NCBI GenBank assembly: GCA_965247635.1
Contig: CBDFHJ010000010.1
Location: forward strand, 248,001 to 312,000
Length of the DNA stretch: 64,000 nt
Direction of reading: 5' to 3'
DNA from: CBDFHJ01 sp965247635
Lineage (GTDB): Bacteria; Chloroflexota; Dehalococcoidia; Lucifugimonadales; Australimonadaceae
The position numbers and the translations under genes are program-made. The first letter of the stretch is position 1, and each line of letters opens with the position of its first letter. Below, piece by piece: positions 46,101-53,563 of this stretch. A model generated the notes under the pieces. The model did no database searches and had not been told where the DNA came from. It was given only the letters and a program-made list of their open reading frames with translations.

Positions 46101-46285
46101 GCGACTATCGGCCCAGAGACGGCGACGCCGCCTTTCTGCCACCGGGGACGGCTATACACAGCGTCGATGGCCATTCACCGTCCGAGACGCTCGCCGCAGC
46201 GGTGGATGGAGAGGTGTGGTTGTTCAGAAAGTCGTCTCCGGGCCCTTCAACCCCTACGCCTGTTGTCGTGCCTCGCAAGCCCTGA
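43136..46285 (+). CDS. Large lipoprotein with duplicated terminal domain
   Basis: A 1049-residue protein. It has a signal peptide with lipobox (LVLLMLVSAAC), a Thr/Pro linker, and an N-terminal domain beginning YRLDLGGDVVVAFVEG with GKVAYVTHVPSGSQLVLD and the end SELYRVAFRIDGYG. The same domain recurs at the C-terminus (VRLDLDPKVVVAFIDDDDRG, GRIAYVTHVPSGTQVALDAE, GEVLYRVAFHVDANL). Between them lie a PsbP or DUF-like segment (GFSLRLPRGWELRETRPLDS) and other beta-rich parts. It is extracytoplasmic and anchored by lipid. The family is not recognised. It heads a cluster of secreted proteins on the plus strand. Confidence 0.8.
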   Translation: MRLHSKELGLSGRLGVPKLGIVGGLLVLLMLVSAACDDKAQPTGPTATQESPGTGTQTQQVATPTTTPSPHVPGSITPAPASERYRLDLGGDVVVAFVEGLSPEHSGKVAYVTHVPSGSQLVLDPAGRTVERHDGRGDGPSRLDGVLEGEDKMERILQGLQGDESLRSRASAADWFHAIQFDGITYLAKGSLGGPIITEGERALTIDDLGSELYRVAFRIDGYGGHFHQDGDATYLNPGTPVYEVKGYAPEFRLAALEDGRARLFEADTNTAAKTGEDLLDIRGKVTFIDINSEMNSIKVLGTKEEDEEDVVLGTIEEGRAVERFVELVLESPVDQGRRDHEGPRYFLNFRLADGTSVVRAFWLESGELSRGIMTDPLVATLVRSALGKEGGTQSANRQWGGGTGIRLSAPSAAVQQSVAGNRIQLPQAVEQAFAAQPSPDWNLVEAPGLGDQPGFSLRLPRGWELRETRPLDSYVGELVGDGVVLRFDYGRFSSSLDPAGKLETIYVLGYEDIGGYEAKLVIPLKASGGLTGVHFRAMDGLRLTVSGEDLTPEQQRTAFAIFRTIRSANRTADGSSEEPGASKSTSRLVIRRGPMSVTHEGIDYEAVAGPIREELLDVDRLEPTQLALNDSGLRDSKGGRVYLLPGVPLEQGFLVRSTEQGLYKDIWYLDPETAYPVCQPGARNYFYVAEGTSPTPSSVPGTDTPTIATDLSSEGLLDAGWPLVNMANLRIEFRGVEYNYVDHSHFGGYVQIEELETLAIDYHLDFGPLPSPALQEIATGATVQDRIRIYRLPKRPVGEVILVSQCPGDLHGQQFVYYRQTGLHRKYTSEAPKLAATPTPEPLHPGTKRTMPPDHVRLDLDPKVVVAFIDDDDRGRIAYVTHVPSGTQVALDAESNVFEKHSGSTAGDRAINMALRDADVRERIRRGLQYEGDLPGNAIMDWVNFIRFGGHEYLSKARRGGGDQVEESRLGEVLYRVAFHVDANLVPGDYRPRDGDAAFLPPGTAIHSVDGHSPSETLAAAVDGEVWLFRKSSPGPSTPTPVVVPRKP

Positions 46286-46345
46286 TGTCCAACTTCCAGG
46301 ACGTTGAGATCGTCAGGCAACGGTCGGGCTAAGGAAGGTATCGCC

Positions 46346-46978
46346 ATGAATAGGAGGACAGCCATTGTCTTATCCACTACCGTCGTGCTGCTGGCTGTGA
46401 TCGGGACGACAGCATTACTAGCCCAACGAGCGGATAACCCGCCGCCCAACCCGCACGTGGTCGAACCAAGCCCGATCCCGGAGGTCGTCGATCTAAGCCA
46501 GATCAAGGAGGACGTGGTCAAGGAGCTGTTCTACAGTAGCGGAAGAATGATAAATCCGGATAGGCAGCTAGCCGAGGTGGCGAGGGATCACGAAGGCGGT
46601 TTCGGTGGCTACTACTTCGCCGAAACTGACAAGAGCATCGTCTACGTCTACATGCTGGACGTTACGAAGACAGCTGCTGCTGAGGCCGCCTTCCACGCAG
46701 CATATCACGGTGATCGTGAGATCACCCAGATAATCCCGGTTCAAGGCGACTACTCTCTCGACCAGTTGGTCGAGTGGTTCTACATCCTCGACAGAGCTTT
46801 GATTGAGAGCGGCATACCCCCGGCCAGGGCATCCGTGCGGGAGATCGAAAACCGCATCCGGATCGGACTGTTCGATGCGGCTCAAATCGACGATGCTCTG
46901 CACATAATGGAAAGGCTCGGGATTCCCGAAGGGGCTGTAGTGCTTAATGAAGACTACCTAAGACCGCTCGCGGAGTAA
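46346..46978 (+). CDS. Secreted or anchored hypothetical protein
   Basis: The ATG at 46346 (behind AAGGAAGG) is preferred to an upstream start at 46304. An N-terminal helix (TAIVLSTTVVLLAVIGTTAL) precedes an alpha/beta domain with GGFGGYYFAETDKSIVYVYM and RDHEGG, which recalls the N-terminal fragment of trypsin-like proteases with a prodomain, but no catalytic triad is present. It stands 60 bases after the large lipoprotein and 7 bases before the next gene, so the four genes from 43136 to 49564 may be one operon. Confidence 0.65.
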   Translation: MNRRTAIVLSTTVVLLAVIGTTALLAQRADNPPPNPHVVEPSPIPEVVDLSQIKEDVVKELFYSSGRMINPDRQLAEVARDHEGGFGGYYFAETDKSIVYVYMLDVTKTAAAEAAFHAAYHGDREITQIIPVQGDYSLDQLVEWFYILDRALIESGIPPARASVREIENRIRIGLFDAAQIDDALHIMERLGIPEGAVVLNEDYLRPLAE

Positions 46979-46984
46979 GGGAAC

Positions 46985-48859
46985 GTGAGGGCGAAGTGGA
47001 GCTTGCTATTGAATATACTGTTGACGGTGATGGGCGTAGTCGCGTTCAGTTCACTCGTCGTCGCCTGCGGGACAACAGACGAGCCCGAAACCGCTCGGCC
47101 CACAGCCACAGCGGAGCTTCTCACTGGTGCAACCGACGCCCCTGGTGATGGTCCCCTCACCGCCGCAGAGATTCTTGCTCATGCTCAAGGGGCGATGGAC
47201 CGGCAGAGCTTCCGGGGAAGCTTCGCCTTCGCACCCTCCCGGCCTGCGCCAGTATTCACCTATGCTCCAGGCCTCACTCTCCTTCAAGACATAGGTGGCG
47301 ATTGGCCTCCATTCCTCCTCCTTTCCAACGGTACGGCCTTGTCCTCTGAGAGTGGCACTCGTTGGCTAACGTCGCCTGACAACTCCAGCTCTGGACTCTT
47401 CTTCGGCGTCATTTCAGACCCACGGGTCGCACTACACTTCGCCGATTCTCCAGAGATCATCGGGGAGGAAGCCATCGACGGTCGTACGTACCTGATCGTG
47501 TCCACGGGCCTCGACGTACAGGCTATCCTGGATATGACGCCTCCCCTGGAGTCGCACGTCCGCACTAGTATGAGCTTCCCGTACCCGGAAGGGGCCGACG
47601 CCCAGGAGCTTGAGGGGCTGGGCTATGAGGTGTTCGGCCACCTGCTGGAGGACTCCGCCAAGTGGGAGGCGTTCAAGGGACCCTACCAGCTGAGCTTCTC
47701 CGAGCGGGCCGACCGTCCAGGTCAGCCCCGAGAAGAATGGAACGTACGAGTCACCGTCATCGTCCAGGGGATCACCACGTTGGAAGCTTCGGCGAAACAG
47801 GAGCTCCGGGCAGCCCTGGAGGGCTACGGCGCCGACCCGGACCTCGTCGAGAACATGCGCGTCATGCCCGTTGCCCAGGACGCAGGTGAGTACATTAGTC
47901 AGCAGCTACAGGAGGTGAGGGTCCGGCTATGGATAGACCCACAATCCGGCCTGGTGGGTCGCATGGCCATCGGCCCAAGCTTTTCAGACACGGATGAAGT
48001 TGCGGTCGGGTTCTGGGGTTACGATGACGATATCCAGTTGCAAACGCCCAGCCAAGTCATGGAACTCCGACGGGCTGAAGCTCTGAATGGGGTAGCTCGA
48101 CGGGGCTTTCACGCGCTCAACGAGGCGCTGCAGCGCTACGAAGAGGAGCGCGGCCACTACCCTGATGCGCTGACGCCCGAGACCTTGGGTGATGCCCTGG
48201 AAGCCCTCGGGCTTGTATGGCCCACCAACCCGTTCAAAGATGCCCCCGTGCGCCACGCCCCGGGCAGCCCCGGAGATTTCAGCTACACCGGGTATGGGAA
48301 CGACTACACCTTCGAAGTACAGGGCTGGGACCACCCGGTGACGTCCAGAACGGCGGCGTCCGGTGAAACAGAGGACGCTCCGAAGGCGGACACGCTGGAG
48401 AAGGACTTAGAGTTCATCAGGTCCTTGGACTTCCCCGTGTTCTGGCTGGGGCTGAAGTCAGGTGCACCGGACCAGGACGAAGTGGCGCTACTTCCACTGA
48501 CGTTGACAGAGGCTATGGCATGCCCACCGGAGCCAGCCTGCATCTGGCCTGTCAGATTGGTCTATGGGACAGAGGAACAAGGTTCCAGGCTCTTGTCGTT
48601 CTTGGAAAGACCCCGCGTTGAGAGCGATACCCCGGAGGGCGAGCAGATGGAGATTGCAGGGCTAAAGGCGACCGTGGCTGTCTCAAAGGAACCATTCCCA
48701 GCCCGCGCCGACCTTTCAGTATGGCAGGCCACTGTGTGGCTGCCAGAGAGCGTCATACGAGTCGCAGCGACCACCATCACAGAGGACCCTGAGGGGAATC
48801 CCTTCAATAGCGAGCTTGGCCTCACTGCCGCCGTCCAATTGCTGATGGAGCTGCGGTAG
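46985..48859 (+). CDS. Lipoprotein with pseudopilin-like segment
   Basis: GTG start; lipobox SLVVAC, Thr-rich linker, and 624 residues. The front part (residues about 60-360) has the long beta-rich look of LppX/LolA-like lipoproteins. Around residues 375-450 lies RRGFHALNEALQRYEEERGH followed by YPDALTP and FSYTGYGNDYTFEVQGWDHP, a pattern of the C-terminal globular part of type II pseudopilins (GspG/PulG), here without the pilin N-terminal helix. The last ~150 residues are unassigned. It is cotranscribed with neighbours by spacing. Confidence 0.7.
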   Translation: MRAKWSLLLNILLTVMGVVAFSSLVVACGTTDEPETARPTATAELLTGATDAPGDGPLTAAEILAHAQGAMDRQSFRGSFAFAPSRPAPVFTYAPGLTLLQDIGGDWPPFLLLSNGTALSSESGTRWLTSPDNSSSGLFFGVISDPRVALHFADSPEIIGEEAIDGRTYLIVSTGLDVQAILDMTPPLESHVRTSMSFPYPEGADAQELEGLGYEVFGHLLEDSAKWEAFKGPYQLSFSERADRPGQPREEWNVRVTVIVQGITTLEASAKQELRAALEGYGADPDLVENMRVMPVAQDAGEYISQQLQEVRVRLWIDPQSGLVGRMAIGPSFSDTDEVAVGFWGYDDDIQLQTPSQVMELRRAEALNGVARRGFHALNEALQRYEEERGHYPDALTPETLGDALEALGLVWPTNPFKDAPVRHAPGSPGDFSYTGYGNDYTFEVQGWDHPVTSRTAASGETEDAPKADTLEKDLEFIRSLDFPVFWLGLKSGAPDQDEVALLPLTLTEAMACPPEPACIWPVRLVYGTEEQGSRLLSFLERPRVESDTPEGEQMEIAGLKATVAVSKEPFPARADLSVWQATVWLPESVIRVAATTITEDPEGNPFNSELGLTAAVQLLMELR

Positions 48860-48892
48860 AGCACCGATGACGATGGGAAGGGCACGCAAAGA

Positions 48893-49564
48893 GTGAATCG
48901 CTGGCAACAATCTGGAGTTTATACCCTGGGACTGGCGGTAATTCTTGCCTGTGCCGTGGCTTGTTCGGAACCACTGCGGCCACCAGAGAATCTCTCGATG
49001 GGGAAGTTCCCAAGTGGCACCTTCGCCCTCTTGCAGTGGAATAATCCGAACCAACGCGCTATATCATTCGAGTTACAATGGCGGTTCAGCGATGTACCTC
49101 ACTGGGTACCCCTAGCCTCCACCCCTCCAGGGGCAACTACGCATCCAGATTCTGGTCCCGGCCATATCGCTGAATGGAACTTCACCGGTTATTGCTATCG
49201 AGGGCGCGCGGTACTCGGCAACTCAACGTCCGAATGGTCGGATGAGTTATGTGCTGACATGGGAGCTGGGGAGCCACACCCACCCCCCTATTGGCCTCCA
49301 CCAGCAAGGGAAGTGAGCGCAGAATCAACGGATGGAGGAGTGAGGATAACCTGGGAAGCTCATGACGCTGGGCAGTTCGGCTTACCCGACGCACTGGTAC
49401 TCCGACGAGAATCAACGGAGGGGGCATACGACGTCATTGCCACCTTGCCCTACGGGACCTTCGATTTCACTGACGGTGAAGGCGGCCGTGACCACTGCTA
49501 CAGGATTGGCACGAGTTTCAGGGACCGAGGGAAGAGTGTCAGTGGAGATGTGTGCCTGCGTTGA
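48893..49564 (+). CDS. Lipoprotein with two fibronectin-III-like domains
   Basis: The GTG start gives a lipoprotein signal (LAVILACAVAC). Then come two beta-sandwich-like repeats: PPENLSMGKFPSGTFALLQW with FELQWRFSD and YRGRAVLGNSTSEWS, and PAREVSAESTDGGVRITWEA with LVLRRESTEGAYDVIATLPY and CYRIGTSFRDRGKSVSG. This is the fibronectin type III signature (tryptophan in strand B, Tyr-x-a-x-a near strand F). It probably serves adhesion or carbohydrate binding outside the cell. It ends the secreted-protein cluster. Confidence 0.72.
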   Translation: MNRWQQSGVYTLGLAVILACAVACSEPLRPPENLSMGKFPSGTFALLQWNNPNQRAISFELQWRFSDVPHWVPLASTPPGATTHPDSGPGHIAEWNFTGYCYRGRAVLGNSTSEWSDELCADMGAGEPHPPPYWPPPAREVSAESTDGGVRITWEAHDAGQFGLPDALVLRRESTEGAYDVIATLPYGTFDFTDGEGGRDHCYRIGTSFRDRGKSVSGDVCLR

Positions 49565-49633
49565 TACGGACTGATCATCGGGCGACAAAGGCCTCTTCAC
49601 GGGCAGTTCATCGAGTTTAAGCGAGGGGCTCGA

Positions 49634-50473
49634 CTACTTCCACCACAGCCCCAGCGTGAGCACACGCCGGACCCACCGCACCAGCGCCCGCCTGGCCCGC
49701 TCCCTCTGGATGTTCGCCAGCGCCCTCTCCCGCCAGTCCAGCTCGGCTCCCCTGGCGAAGTCGTCCAGGGGAGATGTTCCTGGGGGCAGAGTCAGCTTGT
49801 ACTCACCCAGCATGGCGATCTCCAGCTCCATGATCCGCTCCCTGGTCTTGGCCTGGGTGAGCTTGGTTCCGACCTCCCGCTCCTTCATCAGCCGCCGCCA
49901 CTCCTCAACCAGAGGCATCCCAGGACCATATGAAAGCTCTTCGTTGGGATGGGGCTCTTTGGAGATCACGCCGAAACCGAAGTAGCTACTGTGATAAACG
50001 CGCCTGGCCTCCCTCCCTGAATCAGCGGCATTTAGCTCCGCATCCTCCGGTGCCTTCTCCTTGGCTTGCTCCAGCCGAGTGAGCCTGTCCTTCGTCTCGC
50101 TCAACGCCTCGTCGAATTCGTCGAGCCTACTATTCAGCTCTCTCCAGACCTCAGGGGGTCCGGCTTCGAGAGCGGTGCGCATCTCCTGCTCCAACGCCTC
50201 CACACGCCGCTCCATCTCCTCCATTCTCTGCTCCCGCGAGTCGTTGCCCTCTCGCTGAGAGGCCCCCGCGCCAACCTCTGACCCCAGCCCCCGCTCCATC
50301 GCCTCGCGAACCCGCCAGGAAATACTTCCCCCTTCCATGCTGGCAGCTACCGTCCTGGGGTCTATCTTCAGAGCCGTCGCCGCTCCTCTGACCCCTCTCT
50401 GCCTCACCAGCTCACGAAGCAGCGCCATGAGCCGCTCATCGGACATCTCCTCCATACTCTTGCCTTCGTTCAT
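49634..50473 (-). CDS. Coiled-coil HTH-like protein of the integrative element
   Basis: I chose the ATG at 50473 since AGGAGAG lies before it; the frame stays open to a GTG at 50536. Residues 1-60 look like a small HTH (LLRELVRQRGVRGAATALKI, DPRTVAASMEGGSISWRVRE), followed by a long coiled coil (EQRMEEMERRVEALEQEMRT, SRLDEFDEALSETKDRLTRL) and a C-terminal helical domain with YHSSYFGFGVISKEP. It is divergent from the TraD-like ATPase and separated from it by the control region 50474-50950. A regulator is plausible. Confidence 0.65.
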   Translation of the reverse strand: MNEGKSMEEMSDERLMALLRELVRQRGVRGAATALKIDPRTVAASMEGGSISWRVREAMERGLGSEVGAGASQREGNDSREQRMEEMERRVEALEQEMRTALEAGPPEVWRELNSRLDEFDEALSETKDRLTRLEQAKEKAPEDAELNAADSGREARRVYHSSYFGFGVISKEPHPNEELSYGPGMPLVEEWRRLMKEREVGTKLTQAKTRERIMELEIAMLGEYKLTLPPGTSPLDDFARGAELDWRERALANIQRERARRALVRWVRRVLTLGLWWK

Positions 50474-50564
50474 GATTGACTCTCCTGATTCCATTTGGGC
50501 AGCCCCGATGCAATCGGTGCCTTCCGCCGGAGCCACCGTTCAACGACCCCCACCTCTTCCCGCA

Positions 50565-50725
50565 TGCAACTTGCAAAAAAGACCTGAGTTTTGCACATTC
50601 TCCATGCAACGCCCCCTTAACCCCAAATAACCCAAAGTGCTTGCAAACATGACGCTGTCATCATCCTGTAGGGGCTGAATTCCTTCTGAAATGGCCTCAT
50701 TCACGACTCGACGTGCAACTTGCAA
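50565..50725. repeat. Repeated TGCAACTTGCAA motifs
   Basis: TGCAACTTGCAA occurs at 50565-50576 and 50714-50725, with partial copies between (TTGCAC near 50591, ATGCAAC at 50604-50610, TGCTTGCAA at 50638-50646). They lie in the gap between two divergent genes of the integrative element. They could be operator sites or iterons of a replication or transfer origin. Confidence 0.55.
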
Positions 50726-50823
50726 CAAAACTCATTTCTCTGTACAGCCCCCTGACCTCAACAGGGGCTCCGATGCCTAATGGCCCTTGCATCTGGAGAT
50801 TGAATGGCTCACACTAGTCTATA

Positions 50824-50837
50824 AGAACACATGTTCT
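50824..50837. promoter_or_regulatory. LexA/DinR-like SOS box
   Basis: AGAACACATGTTCT matches the Gram-positive SOS consensus GAAC-N4-GTTC with extended symmetry. It overlaps a TATAAG -10-like sequence (50820-50825) about 120 bases upstream of the TraD-like gene. A LexA or element repressor bound here would block the transfer operon. Confidence 0.45.
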
Positions 50838-50950
50838 CTCACATGTCCAGGAGGTGACGACATGGTCCTGCCATCGACTGGCCGGTCAACACAGCGAAAT
50901 CATGAGAACGAGTACCCGCTAACAGAATCAAGATACGAGGAGGATCCACT

Positions 50951-53563
50951 ATGAAACTGAATCCCATTAGTTGGCTGTTTAACCGATCTACACGCAAGGC
51001 CCCTGTGCTTCTGTCGGTGACGTCGCCAAGGACCGGAGAGCGCACCCTGCTGGGGGTGGAGAACTTCCTCAGGTCCATCGCCATTCCCGAGCCCTTCTCC
51101 CTGGAGCTGGCGGGGGACATGGACGGCGTGACCCTGATGGCCCGATGCCGGGACAAGGAGGTGGTCCAGAATCAGATATCGATTCACTACCCCCAGGCCC
51201 GCATCGCCGAGGTGACCCCAGAGGAGGAGCCCCTGCGTCTGGAAGAGAATGATGAGGCCTGGGGAATGAGCCTGAGGGTGCAGGGCCCTCCCTATGTTCC
51301 CCTGAGGACTTTCCGGGACGACGACCTTTTGGACCCCGGCTCAGACCCCATCCTCGCCCTCCTAGGGACGATGGCGTCGCTGCGCCCTGGAGAGCGCATG
51401 GTGGCCAGACTGGTGCTGTCCTCCCTGGGACCCGGCTGGTCTCAGCCCTACCTGGACAAGGCTCTGCCGAAGCCCGTGACCGAGCGAAGGGACGCCTCCT
51501 ACACCTACCAGACCAAACCTCTGCAGACCGACGGCGCACTGATGGCCGTCCTGGGTTTGATAGCCCTGGGGTCCTTGCAGGGCTACTTCTGGATGCAGGG
51601 CGGGGAGCTGTGGAAGACGGTACTCTTGGGCATCGGAGTAGTCGCCGGGACCGTGGTGGCGGGCTGGGGATGGTGGCGTTGGAAGAAGAGGCGATCCCGC
51701 GTCTACGACCCCATACTAGTCAAGGAGAAGGTCTCCAGCCTGGCCTTCGACTCCCACCTCCAGGTTACTGCCATCCTCCCCAAGAGTGATGGAAAGGAGC
51801 GGGCCAAGGCGCTCCTGGAATCGGTGGCGGCAGCCTACCGCCACTACGACAACCTCGCAGGAGCCCATTTCAAGGTGAGCAAGATCAGGCAGGTGGTTCC
51901 CACCGCTTCCTTTCACATCCCCGGCCCAGGGCTCTTCGGGTCGAGAACCATATTGGGCGTGAGGGAGGTGGCCTCTCTATGGCACCCGCTCGGGGCCAGG
52001 GACGACACCCCCCTGGTGGCGCGCTCGGGGGCCAAGGTACTCCTGCCTTCCTCCGGGGGAGTGAGGGAGGGAGCCCTCATAGGCCACTCCACCGCAGGGA
52101 CGGCCCAAAGGGACATTCGCTTCCCCGAGGACCTGCTGCGCCGCCATCACCTCTACGTGGCAAGGACCCGCATGGGCAAGTCCACCCTCATGCACCACAT
52201 CGTCTCCCACAAGCTCCAGCAGAAGGCCGAGGGGAAGGACTCCGACGCCATCGTGGTCATCGATCCCCATGCGGACCTCGTTGAAGGGCTGCTCAACCAG
52301 GTGCCAGAATCCCTGGTTGACCGGGTGCGCCTCATAGACCTGGCAGACGACCGGAACGCTCCCGGCATCAACCTCCTGGACAGCAGGGTCTTCTCCGACA
52401 GGGACCGCACCGCCGACTCGGTAGTGCGGATAGCCAAGGGGTTGTGGGAGCAGTGGGGACCGAGGATGCAGTCCATTCTGGAGCAAACGGTGAAGAGCCT
52501 TCACGAGGCCAACGAGCACCCTTCAACCGACGCCTCCGAGCAGTACACTATCCTGGACGGGCTGAAACTCCTTTCGGACGACAAGTTCAGAAGCAGGGTC
52601 TTGGCCAAGGTCAGCGACCCCTACCTGCTGGAGTGGTGGGGCCGGGACTTCCGTAGCTGGCACCGCCAGTACAAGGCCGATGCCCTGGCCCCCGTACAGA
52701 CCCGGTTGTCCTACTACGCCTCATCCAAGAAAGCCAGGGCCATCCTGGGACAGTCCCGCTCCACCATCGACATGCGCCGAGTGATCCAAGATGGTGGGGT
52801 GCTCCTGGTCTCCACCTCCCAGGGGACGGCTGGCAGGGACGTATCGGCCCTGGTGGGAGCCTCCATCCTGAATCTGGTGGACGGCGTGATACGGGAGCAG
52901 GGGAGCGTGCCTATAGGTCAAAGGAGAGGTGTGCTGGTAGTGGTGGATGAGATGCAGTCCATGCCAGGGGTGGACTACGAGGGGATGCTATCAGAGCTGG
53001 GGAAGTTCGGGGCTTCATTCATCCTGGCAACCCAGAGCCTGGCCAAGCTCTCCGACCTCTCCCGCACCATGCAGGACACCCTGCTGGCCAACATCGGCTG
53101 CCTGGCCGTCTTCCAGGTGGCCGGAGCCGACGCTCGAACCCTGGTGTGGGAGCTGGGCAAGGACCGGGTCTCCGAGGATGACATCACCTCCCTGCCGGTG
53201 CACCAGTGCTACGTCCGAGGCACCGTGGGGGAGGAGCGGATGCCGGCATTCTCAATGAAGGTGCGCAAGCCCGATGAGGGTGAACCCGAGATCGCCGTCC
53301 GCATTCGAGCGGCCGCATCTTCCTACACCACCCCAGTGAAGGAGACCGTCACCAAAGAGGCGGAGTCGGAGGTGTTGGTGGAGAAGTACAGAGCGGGCAT
53401 AGAGGCCCTTGAGAAAGGTGAAGCCCCGAAGTCCGGTAATGGCGCTGCCCCAAAACCAGCCAAGCGGCGCAGGCAGCGCTCCCGTAAGCCCAAGGATGAT
53501 GTTGGACAGGAAGCGGAGGCCACCGAAGAGAACGTCTCTCCTAGTGTCGAGGAAGGGCAATGA
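50951..53563 (+). CDS. TraD/VirD4-like conjugation ATPase
   Basis: An 870-residue protein with an ATG behind GAGGAGGA. An N-terminal domain of ~180 residues is followed by two membrane helices (about 198-215 and 220-238). A RecA-like motor domain comes next, with a modified Walker A ARTRMGKST at about 404, AIVVIDPHADLVEGLL, Walker B GVLVVVDEMQS near 660, and FGASFILATQSLAKL (sensor). The tail is Lys-rich. This is the coupling-ATPase type of conjugative elements in Chloroflexota and Actinobacteria, which pumps DNA through the membrane. It overlaps the next gene by ATGA. Confidence 0.85.
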   Translation: MKLNPISWLFNRSTRKAPVLLSVTSPRTGERTLLGVENFLRSIAIPEPFSLELAGDMDGVTLMARCRDKEVVQNQISIHYPQARIAEVTPEEEPLRLEENDEAWGMSLRVQGPPYVPLRTFRDDDLLDPGSDPILALLGTMASLRPGERMVARLVLSSLGPGWSQPYLDKALPKPVTERRDASYTYQTKPLQTDGALMAVLGLIALGSLQGYFWMQGGELWKTVLLGIGVVAGTVVAGWGWWRWKKRRSRVYDPILVKEKVSSLAFDSHLQVTAILPKSDGKERAKALLESVAAAYRHYDNLAGAHFKVSKIRQVVPTASFHIPGPGLFGSRTILGVREVASLWHPLGARDDTPLVARSGAKVLLPSSGGVREGALIGHSTAGTAQRDIRFPEDLLRRHHLYVARTRMGKSTLMHHIVSHKLQQKAEGKDSDAIVVIDPHADLVEGLLNQVPESLVDRVRLIDLADDRNAPGINLLDSRVFSDRDRTADSVVRIAKGLWEQWGPRMQSILEQTVKSLHEANEHPSTDASEQYTILDGLKLLSDDKFRSRVLAKVSDPYLLEWWGRDFRSWHRQYKADALAPVQTRLSYYASSKKARAILGQSRSTIDMRRVIQDGGVLLVSTSQGTAGRDVSALVGASILNLVDGVIREQGSVPIGQRRGVLVVVDEMQSMPGVDYEGMLSELGKFGASFILATQSLAKLSDLSRTMQDTLLANIGCLAVFQVAGADARTLVWELGKDRVSEDDITSLPVHQCYVRGTVGEERMPAFSMKVRKPDEGEPEIAVRIRAAASSYTTPVKETVTKEAESEVLVEKYRAGIEALEKGEAPKSGNGAAPKPAKRRRQRSRKPKDDVGQEAEATEENVSPSVEEGQ

